Assembly (NCBI GenBank): GCA_963839745.1
Contig: CAWIWC010000006.1
Location: 1-64,000 of the forward strand
DNA length: 64,000 nucleotides
Source: JAIBJN01 sp963839745
Lineage (GTDB): Bacteria; Actinomycetota; Thermoleophilia; Gaiellales; Gaiellaceae
Direction: 5' to 3'
Made by a program: the position numbers and the translations under genes. Shown in pieces: positions 18,605 through 26,600 of the stretch; positions within the stretch are counted from its first letter, which is position 1, and each line of letters begins with the position of its first letter. The notes beneath the pieces were generated by a model that saw only the letters and a list, made by a program, of their open reading frames with translations, made no database searches and was not told where the DNA came from.

Positions 18605-19419
18605 TGGGCGCAACTTCCGAATACCAAGCCGGCCCGGCAGCGGAGCACACCGTCTTCGACCGCGTCCTCTGCGGGATCGACGGCCTGCAGGAGGGCCTCG
18701 AGGCCGTCCGGCAAGCCGACGCGCTGCAGGGCGACCGCGGAAGCCTGACCGTCGTGACCGCGCTCGACCTGTCCGACACGGTGCAGGCCGGCTGGGTGGC
18801 CCAATCTGCCGCTTCGGGCCTGAGGGCCGACGCGGAGTCGGCGCTGACCGCGGCGGAGAAGGAAGCACCGGGCGCGACGTGCCGGCTCCTGGAAGGGCGC
18901 CCCGACCTGGTGCTGCTGTCCGAGGCGGAACGACTGCGTGCGACGCTAATCGCGGTCGGAACACACGGCATCTCGCGACCGGTCGGGATTGCGCTCGGGA
19001 CCGTTACCACCACGGTTCTGCACCAGGCGCCGTGCTCGGTGCTCGTTGCCCGCTCGCGTCCGCAAGACGCCGAGATCCCTCGCTCGATCGTCGTGGGCGT
19101 CGACGGCTCGCCCGAGTCGGCCGTCGCCGTCGAGATCGCGACCGCGCTCGCGGAGCAACTCGGCATCGAGACGCACCTCTGGGCAATACGCGAGGGCAAG
19201 GACTTCGACCAGTCCGCAGTCGACCTCATCGCCGACAACGTCCGCTTCGAGGACGGAAAGCCGGTGAAGATGCTCGTCGGCGCGGTCGAGCCGAGCGACC
19301 TCCTCGTTGTCGGCAGCCGGGGCCTCCACGGCATTCGAGCCCTCGGAAGCGTCAGCGAGAGGGTCGCGCACAAGGCCCCGTGCTCGGTTCTCGTCGTCAG
19401 GCCGCCGGCGTCCTCATGA
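18604..19419 (+). CDS. Tandem universal stress protein (two UspA domains)
   Basis: A 271-residue protein with two UspA repeats: residues about 18-148 (FDRVLCGIDGLQEGLEAVRQ ... VGTHGISRPVGIALGTVTTT) and about 158-268 (SIVVGVDGSPESAVAV ... VVGSRGLHGIRALGSVSERV). The first repeat has lost part of the canonical loop, while the second keeps G-x2-G-x9-G-S. It overlaps the upstream usp stop and the downstream ATPase start (ATGA at 19416-19419), giving tight coupling. Tandem Usp proteins are hallmark members of the mycobacterial DosR dormancy regulon; a similar role here is an inference. Confidence 0.9.
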   Translation: MGATSEYQAGPAAEHTVFDRVLCGIDGLQEGLEAVRQADALQGDRGSLTVVTALDLSDTVQAGWVAQSAASGLRADAESALTAAEKEAPGATCRLLEGRPDLVLLSEAERLRATLIAVGTHGISRPVGIALGTVTTTVLHQAPCSVLVARSRPQDAEIPRSIVVGVDGSPESAVAVEIATALAEQLGIETHLWAIREGKDFDQSAVDLIADNVRFEDGKPVKMLVGAVEPSDLLVVGSRGLHGIRALGSVSERVAHKAPCSVLVVRPPASS

Positions 19420-21248
19420 GCAACCGCCTGCTCGCCGTCGGCGTCCTCGTGGCGATCGGCGGCGGCGGGCTGTTGCACTTTCTCTCGCGCCCGGAGGCGG
19501 GCGACGCTGTCTGGGCAGTCGCGACCACTGTTGTGCTCGTGCCTCTCGCATGGTCCGTCGGACGAAGCCTGCTGCGCCGGGACGTGGGCGTCGATGCGAT
19601 CGCGCTCGTCGCCATCGCGGGCTCGCTGGCCCTAGGCGAGTACCTGGCAGGGGCGGTCGTCGCTCTCATGCTCGCCGGTGGGAACGCTCTCGAGGATGCC
19701 GCCGCCGGCAGAGCGCGGCGCGAGCTCAGTGCGCTGGTCTCGAGAGCACCTCGAGTGGCGCATCGAAGGGTGGGCGAGCTCGTCGAGGAGGTGCCGGTGG
19801 ACAACGTCGCCGCCGGCGACCACGTTCTCGTCCGTCACGGCGAGGTCGTCCCCGTCGACGGGCTCGTCGCCAGCGCGGAGGCGGTGCTGGACGAGTCGGC
19901 TCTGACAGGCGAGGCCTTGCCCGTCACATGCAAGCGAGGCGCCCCGATTCGCAGCGGGACAGCGAACGCAGGCGAGGTCTTCGAGCTCCGCGCGACGCGG
20001 CCGGCCTCGGAGAGCGCATACGCGGCCGTCGTTCGCCTCGTGCACGACGCGGAACGCCACAAGGCGCCCTTCGTTCGAATGGCCGACCGCTATGCGGCCT
20101 TCTTCCTGCCGGTCACTCTCGCCCTCGCCGGGCTCGCCTGGGCGCTGAGCGGCGATCCCGTACGCGCCCTCGCCGTGCTCGTAGTCGCCACGCCCTGTCC
20201 GCTCATCCTCGCAGCTCCGGTCGCGATTCTCTCCGGCGTCTCTCGGGCGGCGAAGGTCGGCGTGATCGTCAAGGGGGGTGCCGCCGTCGAGCAGCTCGGC
20301 GAGGCCCGGACGGTCATCCTCGACAAGACCGGCACCCTTACGCTCGGGACGCCGGCGATCGAGCAGGTCGTGTCCTTCGACGGACTGAGCCGGGACGAGA
20401 TGCTTCGCATCGCCGCGTCCCTCGACCAGCTGTCGGCCCATTCGCTTGCCGAGGCTCTCGTGCTGGACGCCCGGCGGCGCGGCCTCACGCTCAGCTTTCC
20501 GGACGGGGTGGTGGAGGATCCCGGGCAGGGCGCCGAGGGCGTCGTGGACGGCCAACGGGTCACCGTGGGCAGCGAGGCATGGCTCGAGGCCCGCGGTCAC
20601 GTGATCCCCCAAGCCGCCCTGCGCGCCCTCGAGAGCACCAACGGCGCCGGTCGAGCCAAGATCCTCGTGGGCGTGGAGGGCCGGGTTGCAGGCGCGATCG
20701 TGATGGCCGACCACCTTCGCTCGGACGCAGCCGAGCTCGTCGGAAGCCTCCGCAACGAAGGCATCCGGCACGTTGCCCTGGCGACGGGCGATCGAACTTC
20801 AATCGCCGACGAGATCGGACGCGAGGTGGGCGTCGACCGGGTCTACGCGGAGCAGACGCCCGAGGAGAAGCTCGAGCTCGTTCGGTCGATCAGGGACGAC
20901 CCGGCGCTCCGCCCGGTGGTCATGGTGGGAGACGGGGTCAACGACGCCCCCGCGCTCGCGCTCGCAGACGTTGGAGTCGCCTTGGGAACCGCGGGCGCGA
21001 CCGTCGCGTCGGAGACTGCGGACGTGGTGATCCTCGTCGATCGCATCGGGCGCGTGGCGGATGCCGTCAGCATCGGTCGTCGCTCCCTCCGAATCGCCCG
21101 GCAGAGCGTCCTCGCCGGCATCGGTCTCAGTTTGGTGGCCATGGCCGTCGCCGCGTTGGGCTTCATCCCACCCGTGTACGGAGCACTTCTGCAGGAGGCG
21201 ATCGATGTCGGCGTCATTCTCAACGCACTGCGCGCGCTTCGAGGCTGA
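19416..21248 (+). CDS. Heavy-metal-type P1B ATPase with a TPC membrane motif
   Basis: A 610-residue P-type ATPase: phosphorylation motif DKTGTLT with Asp303, SALTGE (about 161-166) in the actuator domain, and GDGVNDAPALALADVG in the hinge. The membrane metal motif reads VVATPCPLILAAP (TPC at 259-261) instead of the CPC of Cu/Ag and Zn/Cd pumps. There is no N-terminal metal-binding HMA domain. About six membrane helices are predicted, two fewer than most P1B pumps. The substrate is therefore uncertain. Co-translation with two Usp genes recalls the ctpF-type pump neighbourhood of dormancy regulons. Confidence 0.9.
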   Translation: MSNRLLAVGVLVAIGGGGLLHFLSRPEAGDAVWAVATTVVLVPLAWSVGRSLLRRDVGVDAIALVAIAGSLALGEYLAGAVVALMLAGGNALEDAAAGRARRELSALVSRAPRVAHRRVGELVEEVPVDNVAAGDHVLVRHGEVVPVDGLVASAEAVLDESALTGEALPVTCKRGAPIRSGTANAGEVFELRATRPASESAYAAVVRLVHDAERHKAPFVRMADRYAAFFLPVTLALAGLAWALSGDPVRALAVLVVATPCPLILAAPVAILSGVSRAAKVGVIVKGGAAVEQLGEARTVILDKTGTLTLGTPAIEQVVSFDGLSRDEMLRIAASLDQLSAHSLAEALVLDARRRGLTLSFPDGVVEDPGQGAEGVVDGQRVTVGSEAWLEARGHVIPQAALRALESTNGAGRAKILVGVEGRVAGAIVMADHLRSDAAELVGSLRNEGIRHVALATGDRTSIADEIGREVGVDRVYAEQTPEEKLELVRSIRDDPALRPVVMVGDGVNDAPALALADVGVALGTAGATVASETADVVILVDRIGRVADAVSIGRRSLRIARQSVLAGIGLSLVAMAVAALGFIPPVYGALLQEAIDVGVILNALRALRG

Positions 21249-21855
21249 GCCGACGGCTGCCTCGGTCGATCTTTACTGGCTGCCCCTCGGCGCCGGCGGC
21301 AACTCAGTGCGTATCAACGGCCGCATCTTCGAAGCCGCCGCAGCGCTGCTCGAGCGCCGCGATCGACGAGATCTCTACCACTCGGCGCTCGAGGTCAACC
21401 TCCGGCTCGCGCGTTTCGTGATCGAGATGGCGCCGGCGTGGTCGGACGAGGCGGCGGAGCGCGGTGTGGTGGCGGAGGGCGCGGTCGGGGCTCGGCTCGC
21501 CGGCCGCCTCCGGCTCTTCCGTTACGAGGTACGCCGTTGGCGCGAGGGCGTGATCCCCGATATCGCGGAGGCGGTTGAGAGCCCCGTTCGCCTGACCACC
21601 GATCCGGCGGTCGCGCGACGCGTGCTGGAGCTGACCGCGCAGGTGCCCACACCAGTCTGGGGCCGCGATGAGTTGCGTGCCGGCGAGATGTGGAACTCCA
21701 ACTCGCTCATCTCGTGGCTGATCATTCGCTGCGGGCTCGCTGCCGAGCCCATCCACCCTCCTCCTGGCGGACGGGCGCCAGGCTGGAACGCGGGCATCGC
21801 GGTCGCTCGCCGTAAGGCCGGGCCCTGGTCTAACGTCGCCAGGCGAAGGCTTTGA
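21205..21855 (+). CDS. Conserved actinobacterial hypothetical protein
   Basis: A 216-residue protein without membrane segments. ATG 21205 lies inside the end of the ATPase gene and is preceded by a strong AGGAGG, which supports this start despite the 44-base overlap. Conserved-looking blocks are DLYWLPLGAGGNSVRINGRI, DLYHSALEV, LRLFRYEVRRWREGVIPDI, TPVWGRDELRAGEMWNSNS and PPPGGRAPGWNAG. I recognise the pattern from actinobacterial genomes but no function is assigned. Its 3' end overlaps the convergent gene at 21830 by 26 bases. Confidence 0.8.
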   Translation: MSASFSTHCARFEAEPTAASVDLYWLPLGAGGNSVRINGRIFEAAAALLERRDRRDLYHSALEVNLRLARFVIEMAPAWSDEAAERGVVAEGAVGARLAGRLRLFRYEVRRWREGVIPDIAEAVESPVRLTTDPAVARRVLELTAQVPTPVWGRDELRAGEMWNSNSLISWLIIRCGLAAEPIHPPPGGRAPGWNAGIAVARRKAGPWSNVARRRL

Positions 21856-22117
21856 CGGCCTTGCGCGGCTTGCCGGCCATGACGGAGTGCCATGCTTCAG
21901 CAGCCCCGTGCAGTGCCGGGTCCTCAGCCCGCAGGGCGATCGGCGGCTCGCTTCCCGGCGTTTCGAAGTCGAAGATGACCTCGCGGTCGGTGAGAAAGAC
22001 TTCGTGGCGTGAGAGTCGTGTCGCCTCGATCTCGAAGGGCGGCCCCTGGCTCAAGAGCTCTTCAACACGACCTCTCGCGCCGTCGACCAGGGGGACAACG
22101 ACGACCAGCCGGCTCAC
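21830..22117 (-). CDS. Small hypothetical protein, second of a conserved pair
   Basis: A 95-residue soluble protein. The GTG at 22117 overlaps the TGA of the upstream gene (GTGA), which decides the start. It reads SRLVVVVPLVDGARGRVEEL, then PPFEIEATRLSRHEVFLTD and EVIFDFETPGSEPP, suggesting an alpha-beta ferredoxin-like fold similar to small monooxygenase or muconolactone-isomerase-like proteins. That fold guess is weak. It is transcribed with the 22114-22434 gene. Confidence 0.7.
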   Translation of the reverse strand: MSRLVVVVPLVDGARGRVEELLSQGPPFEIEATRLSRHEVFLTDREVIFDFETPGSEPPIALRAEDPALHGAAEAWHSVMAGKPRKAVKAFAWRR

Positions 22118-22434
22118 AGCGTCGCCCTTGGGACGAGCCAACCCGTGAGCCGCTCGACGATCTCGTGGACGGAGCCCAGGCCGTCGACAGCGGCGATGGA
22201 CAGCTCGTCTCTCGTGCTTCGGCTGAGCACCGCCGTCGGTTGCGACCGGATGCGGTCAACCGGCACCGCGTGCGCAACGCCCGTGAGGTCCGCGTAGCGG
22301 ATGACCTTGGAGGACGCCCGGCCCGGGCCCCTTCCCGTCTCGAGACGCAGACTCGTCGGGCCCAGCACGAGCTTGCCCGCACTGACTGGACCGTCACCGT
22401 CGCGCCAGAGAACTGCGTAGCTCTTTCGGAACAT
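22114..22434 (-). CDS. Small hypothetical protein with PH-like pattern, first of a conserved pair
   Basis: A 106-residue protein starting MFRKSYAVLWRDGDGPVSAG, then KLVLGPTSLRLETGR, RYADLTGVAHAVP, and a C-terminal helix VHEIVERLTGWLV. The beta-rich pattern ending in one helix resembles PH-like or GRAM-like domains; this is judged by eye. The stop overlaps the GTG of the next gene. It runs divergently from the flavoprotein gene at 22567, with a motif copy between them. Confidence 0.65.
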   Translation of the reverse strand: MFRKSYAVLWRDGDGPVSAGKLVLGPTSLRLETGRGPGRASSKVIRYADLTGVAHAVPVDRIRSQPTAVLSRSTRDELSIAAVDGLGSVHEIVERLTGWLVPRATL

Positions 22435-22495
22435 CGTGCTCCCAAGCGTCGGCATGATCGGCGCCGCGTGCATCCGTGCGCCGTCCGATTCACCC

Positions 22496-22510
22496 TGCGG
22501 GTTTTCCGCA
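22496..22510. promoter_or_regulatory. Palindromic site TGCGGGTTTTCCGCA (motif copy 5)
   Basis: Identical in all 15 bases to copy 1. It lies 57 bases upstream of the flavoprotein gene start at 22567 and about 62 bases upstream of the divergent gene at 22434, so it could act on either. Confidence 0.6.
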
Positions 22511-22566
22511 GCGCTCTCAGCAGACCCACCGATGGCCACGGCTCCGGCGATCGCCACCCTGGGGCC

Positions 22567-23715
22567 ATGCGTAACCGGGAACGGACGCGGGTCTTGATCG
22601 CCGGGGGCGGGGTCGCGGCGCTCGAGGCCATGGTCGCTCTCCGTCGGATCGCCGGCGACTTCGTCGACGTCGAGTTGATCTCGCCTGATCGCGACTTCTT
22701 CTACCGGCCTCTCTCGGTCGGGGAGCCGTTCGGCGTCGGCGAAGTGCTCCGCTTCGACATTCCGACCCTGGCGCGCGGGTGCGCGGCGACGCATCGCCTC
22801 GGCACCCTTACGTCGGTCAACGGCGACGCTCACGTAGTTCGCACGAGTCGGAACGCGGCCTTTGCGTACGACGTGCTGCTGATCGCCATCGGTGCACGAC
22901 CCCGCGAAGGGGTGCCGGGTGCGATCACGTTTCGCGGCGGAGTCGACGTGCCGCTCGTCACCGGGATGCTCGGCGACATCGACCGCGGCCTGGTCGAGCG
23001 CGTCGCTTTCGCGCTCCCGGGAGGCGTCACCTGGCCGCTCCCGCTCTACGAGCTCGCCCTTCTGACTGCCGAACACGCTCGGGAGACCGACCTCGAGATC
23101 ACGATCGTGAGCCCTGAGGAGGCGCCGCTCCAGGTGTTGGGTCAGGAAGCGAGCGAGACCGTCGCCGGCCAGCTTCGCGACCGCGGAGTCCGGTTCCTGC
23201 CGATGACGTATCCGGACTCCTACGCGCAGGGAGAGCTGCGAATCGTCCCGGGGCCCGCCCTGCCGGTCGACGCGGTCGTCGCGCTGCCCCGGCTCAAGGG
23301 CGTCCCCCTTGCCGGCGTCCCCCAGGACGAGGATTCCTTCATCCCGGTCGACTCGAGCTTCCGCATTCAGGAGCTGGAGGATGTGTTCGCGGTCGGCGAC
23401 ATCACCACCTTCCCCGTGAAGCAAGGGGGTATCGCGGCGCAACAGGCCGACGTCGCCGCGACCGAGATCGCCGCCGCCGCCGGCGCGGACGTGGTCTCGG
23501 AGAGCTTCGACCCGGTTCTTCGAGGGCTTCTCCTCAGTGGGTCCCCTCGCTTCTTCCGCACCGAGCTGAGAGGCGGGCACGGAAGCACGTCAACCGTGGA
23601 TGCCGACGCGCTGTGGTGGCCCGCGGGGAAGATCGCGGCGCGGTATCTCAGCCCGTACCTGGCCGAGCACGCAGGGCTCGCCTACGGCCCGCGCGGGCCT
23701 GCCTCACTCCTCTAG
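22567..23715 (+). CDS. FAD-dependent pyridine nucleotide-disulfide-type oxidoreductase (SQR/NDH-2-like)
   Basis: A 382-residue two-dinucleotide-fold flavoprotein. The FAD-binding motif is RVLIAGGGVAALEAMVALRR near the N-terminus, followed by YDVLLIAIGARPREGVPG. The second FAD-contact motif is DVFAVGDITTFPVKQGGIAA. The layout resembles sulfide:quinone oxidoreductases and type II NADH dehydrogenases, but the catalytic Cys pair of SQR is not visible: the region between the motifs has no Cys. It may be a membrane-associated electron-transfer enzyme. Its 3' end overlaps the convergent response-regulator gene by 12 bases. Confidence 0.8.
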   Translation: MRNRERTRVLIAGGGVAALEAMVALRRIAGDFVDVELISPDRDFFYRPLSVGEPFGVGEVLRFDIPTLARGCAATHRLGTLTSVNGDAHVVRTSRNAAFAYDVLLIAIGARPREGVPGAITFRGGVDVPLVTGMLGDIDRGLVERVAFALPGGVTWPLPLYELALLTAEHARETDLEITIVSPEEAPLQVLGQEASETVAGQLRDRGVRFLPMTYPDSYAQGELRIVPGPALPVDAVVALPRLKGVPLAGVPQDEDSFIPVDSSFRIQELEDVFAVGDITTFPVKQGGIAAQQADVAATEIAAAAGADVVSESFDPVLRGLLLSGSPRFFRTELRGGHGSTSTVDADALWWPAGKIAARYLSPYLAEHAGLAYGPRGPASLL

Positions 23716-24345
23716 CAGTCCCTGAGACAGCGCGTAGCGGACGAGCTCGGCCCTGGTGGTGAGCCGGAGCTTCTGCATGATGTGCGCCCGATGCGTCTCT
23801 GCCGTTCGCACGGAGATGAAGAGCGTCGTCGCAATCTCCTGATTCGTGTGGCCGAGCGCCAGCAGCCGCAGAACCTCGCGCTCGCGGTCCGACAGCGGGT
23901 CAGCGTCGGCACGAGCGGAAGCCTCCGCCTCGGCCACGGCCATCCGCGCACCGAGCGCAGGATGGACGTAGCGCTCACCGCCCGCGACTTGGCGCAGCGC
24001 CGCAACGAGATCTGTGTCTGCCGCTTCCTTGAGGACGTATCCGAAAGCGCCGGCCGCAAAGGCCTCGCGCACGTAGCTCGGGTCGTCTTCCATCGAGAGC
24101 ATGAGCACCTTGGCGTCGGGAGCCTCCTTCAGGACATCCGGGGTCGCCTCGATCCCGGTCCTGTCCGGGAGGCCGACGTCCATCAGCACGATGTCGGGCT
24201 TGTGCTTGCGAACCTCGAAGATCGCGTCACGCGTGTTTCCGGCCTCGGCGACGGTCTCGAAGTCGTCTTCGGCATCGATGAGCATTCGGAGACCAGACCG
24301 GACGACTGCGTGGTCGTCCACGATGACAACCCTGATGCTTGTCAA
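23704..24345 (-). CDS. NarL/DevR-family response regulator
   Basis: A 213-residue regulator. The receiver domain has DDH at residues 10-12, phosphoacceptor Asp56 in DIVLMDVGLP, and YVLKEA with the conserved Lys. The C-terminal LuxR-type HTH (about 148-205) reads LSDREREVLRLLALGHTNQE, then ISVRTAETHRAHIMQKL. TTG 24345 overlaps the kinase TGA (TTTGA), so kinase and regulator are co-translated. It is the natural candidate to bind the TGCGG-N5-CCGCA palindromes nearby, by analogy with DevR/DosR; the binding itself is an inference. Confidence 0.92.
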   Translation of the reverse strand: MTSIRVVIVDDHAVVRSGLRMLIDAEDDFETVAEAGNTRDAIFEVRKHKPDIVLMDVGLPDRTGIEATPDVLKEAPDAKVLMLSMEDDPSYVREAFAAGAFGYVLKEAADTDLVAALRQVAGGERYVHPALGARMAVAEAEASARADADPLSDREREVLRLLALGHTNQEIATTLFISVRTAETHRAHIMQKLRLTTRAELVRYALSQGLLEE

Positions 24346-25979
24346 ACCGGAACCTCGACCACGATCGTCGTCCCGGCGGACGAGGACTCGATCTCGACCC
24401 GCCCGCCGACCAGCGCAACGCGCTCGCGCATGCCGACGAGCCCTAGCCCGCCATCGCGCTCCTCATCGGTCGAGAAGCCGCGTCCATCGTCCTCGATCAC
24501 GGCGGTGACCTTACCCGGCTTGCGCTGCAGAACGAGGCTCACGTGCTCGGCTTGCGCGTGCTTGACGATGTTGGTCAGCGCCTCTTGCACGACGCGGTAG
24601 AGGACGGTCTCGGTTTCGCTCGGAAGCCTGCCTTCGGCAAGCCGTGACTCGAGATGGGTCTCGATGCCGGTCTGCTCCGCGAAGCCGGTCGTGAGGCGTT
24701 CGAGCGCGGGCACGAGCCCGAAGTCGTCGAGTGCCTTCGGGCGGAGCTCGACGGCGAGCCGCCTCACGTCCTGCAAGGTCACGGTGACGATCTCGCGAAG
24801 CTCCGCGAGCGCCGTCGCAAACCGTTCGGTTCCCTGCGTCTCCTCGATCGACTTCAGCCCCAGGAGGATGGACGTCAGCGCCTGCCCCGTCTCGTCGTGA
24901 AGCTCGCGAGAGAGTCGCCGACGTTCCTGCTCCTGGCCGGCGACGATGCGCTGAACGGTCGCGCGCGCCACGCGATGAGAAAGGTCGACGGCAACTGCGG
25001 CACGAGCTGCGAAACGCTGTGCGAGGCGGAGATCGGCGTCGCTGAACCGGGGATCGGGCTGGCGCCGGTCCAGCGCCATGATCACGCCGATGGGGTCGTC
25101 ACGGATGAGAAGCGGCGCCCAGAGGCCCGCCCGCGCCCCGACGCGGCGCATGAGGTCAGGGTCCGCGTCGGGATCGTCGAGGACCGAGTCCACGCGAGCA
25201 GGCGTGCCCTCGCGGAAGACGCGGCCGCTTTTCGAACGCTCGATGGACAGGCGGTGTCCGACGAGCTCCTCTTCGCCCTCGCCGTGGGCGGCCGCAATCT
25301 CGAGCCAGCCCTCGCCGGCCTGCGTGAGGATGGCGACGAAACGGGCCTCGATGAGGTCGCTCATCCTCTCGACGATCAGGTGAAGGAGGCGCGCGGGGTC
25401 GATGTCGCTGAGCATCGCGGCCGCGATCTCCTCGAGCGACTCGAGCTGGTTTGCCCACGCACGGCTGGACTCGTAGAGCCGTGCGTTCTCGATCGCGACT
25501 GCGGCCTGCGACGCGAGCAGCGTCACGAGCTCCTCGTCTTCGTCCGTGAAGTCGGCTCCACCCTCCTTCTCGGTCAGATAGAGATTTCCGTAGGCAACTC
25601 CGCGCAGAACGATCGGCACCCCGAGGAAGCTCTTCATGGGCGGGTGGTTGGGCGGGAAGCCGACAGAGCGCTCGTCCTCCGCGATGTCATGGAGGCGGAG
25701 CGGGCGCGCGTCGCGGATGAGGACGCCGAGGATTCCGCGTCCGCGTGGCAGGTCCCCGATCGCGGCATGCGTCTCGGGATCGATCCCGTGCGTGACGAAG
25801 CGCTCCAGCTCGTGCCCCGTGACGTCGATGACGCCGAGCGCCGCGTAGCGCGCTCCGGTCAGCCCAGCTGCCTTCTCGACGAGCAGCTGCAGGAGCCCGT
25901 CAAGGGTGAGCTCAGAGCTAATCGCGATCCCGGCTTCGACCAAGCCCTGGAAGGACGACTCTCGTTCCCGGGAGGGCAC
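24342..25979 (-). CDS. GAF-GAF sensor histidine kinase resembling DevS/DosT
   Basis: A 545-residue soluble kinase: GAF domain 1 (about 20-165), GAF domain 2 (about 185-330), HisKA_3 with His361 in RRRLSRELHDETGQAL, and an HATPase domain ending DDGRGF ... GGLGLVGMRERV. GAF 1 contains GFPPNHPPMKSFLGVP with His112 and GNLYLTEK with Tyr134, 22 residues apart. This matches the spacing of the heme-ligand His149 and distal Tyr171 of mycobacterial DosS, as I recall them. The residue matching DosS Glu87 is Gly49, as in DosT. It probably senses O2, NO or CO through heme. Start is GTG 25979. Confidence 0.88.
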   Translation of the reverse strand: MPSRERESSFQGLVEAGIAISSELTLDGLLQLLVEKAAGLTGARYAALGVIDVTGHELERFVTHGIDPETHAAIGDLPRGRGILGVLIRDARPLRLHDIAEDERSVGFPPNHPPMKSFLGVPIVLRGVAYGNLYLTEKEGGADFTDEDEELVTLLASQAAVAIENARLYESSRAWANQLESLEEIAAAMLSDIDPARLLHLIVERMSDLIEARFVAILTQAGEGWLEIAAAHGEGEEELVGHRLSIERSKSGRVFREGTPARVDSVLDDPDADPDLMRRVGARAGLWAPLLIRDDPIGVIMALDRRQPDPRFSDADLRLAQRFAARAAVAVDLSHRVARATVQRIVAGQEQERRRLSRELHDETGQALTSILLGLKSIEETQGTERFATALAELREIVTVTLQDVRRLAVELRPKALDDFGLVPALERLTTGFAEQTGIETHLESRLAEGRLPSETETVLYRVVQEALTNIVKHAQAEHVSLVLQRKPGKVTAVIEDDGRGFSTDEERDGGLGLVGMRERVALVGGRVEIESSSAGTTIVVEVPV

Positions 25980-26091
25980 GCCGGGAGTATCCGCAATAAC
26001 TCCGGACGGTTCAAAACGTGAATTCCCCGATGGCCGCCCGCGCCTCCGACCGTACCGTCGGCTTGAAAGCAGGACTACGCAAGGAGGAATC

Positions 26092-26541
26092 GTGAAGCAG
26101 ATCCTGATCGCAACCGACGGGTCGCCCTCCGCTCAGGAGGCAGTCGACGTCGGGCTCGAGCTCGCACAGGAGCAGGGCGCCGACGTGACGTTCGTCCACG
26201 TGACGCCGGTGGAGGAGATTCGCGGCGGACGCGGCGGCGCCCACGCCCTCACCCACCGGGAAGAGATCGACGAGTCCGAGACCGCCCTCAAGGACGCCGC
26301 CGACGCCGCGGACGCGGCGGGCGTGTCCTACGAGCTGGAGCGGTTCTCCGGGGAGACCGTTGAGACGATCATCGCGCTGGCCGACTCGAAGAACGCGGAC
26401 CTGATCGTCCTCGGTTCGCGCGGACGGAGCGCCATCGCATCGGCCGTTCTCGGCAGCATCTCGCTGGGCGTGCTCCGGCAGGCATCGCGGCCGGTTCTCA
26501 TCGTCAAGGGCGCCAAGGCGCCGGCTGAGACTCTCGCGTGA
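26092..26541 (+). CDS. Universal stress protein (single UspA domain)
   Basis: A 149-residue UspA protein. GTG 26092 follows AAGGAGG. It starts KQILIATDGSPSAQEAVDVG and has the nucleotide loop VLGSRGRSAIASAVLGSISL with G-x2-G-x9-G-S intact. It is divergent from the sensor kinase. A strong hairpin follows, so it is probably monocistronic. Confidence 0.92.
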   Translation: MKQILIATDGSPSAQEAVDVGLELAQEQGADVTFVHVTPVEEIRGGRGGAHALTHREEIDESETALKDAADAADAAGVSYELERFSGETVETIIALADSKNADLIVLGSRGRSAIASAVLGSISLGVLRQASRPVLIVKGAKAPAETLA

Positions 26542-26556
26542 GGAACATCTGGCTGA

Positions 26557-26582
26557 AGCCGGCGGAAACGCTTCCGCCGGCT
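26557..26582 (+). terminator. Hairpin between usp and hemerythrin genes
   Basis: Eleven-base arms AGCCGGCGGAA and TTCCGCCGGCT flank a 4-base loop, 15 bases after the usp stop. The next gene starts at 26601, so the hairpin also lies in its leader. No U tract follows. Confidence 0.55.
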
Positions 26583-26600
26583 CGGCCGCGAGGAGGTGCT

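Noticed and set aside
18597..19415. Extension of the P-type ATPase frame upstream through the tandem usp gene
   Set aside because: The upstream part is low-complexity Arg/Gly/Pro text with no motif; the ATGA overlap at 19416 gives a natural start, and the tandem Usp occupies the other frame.
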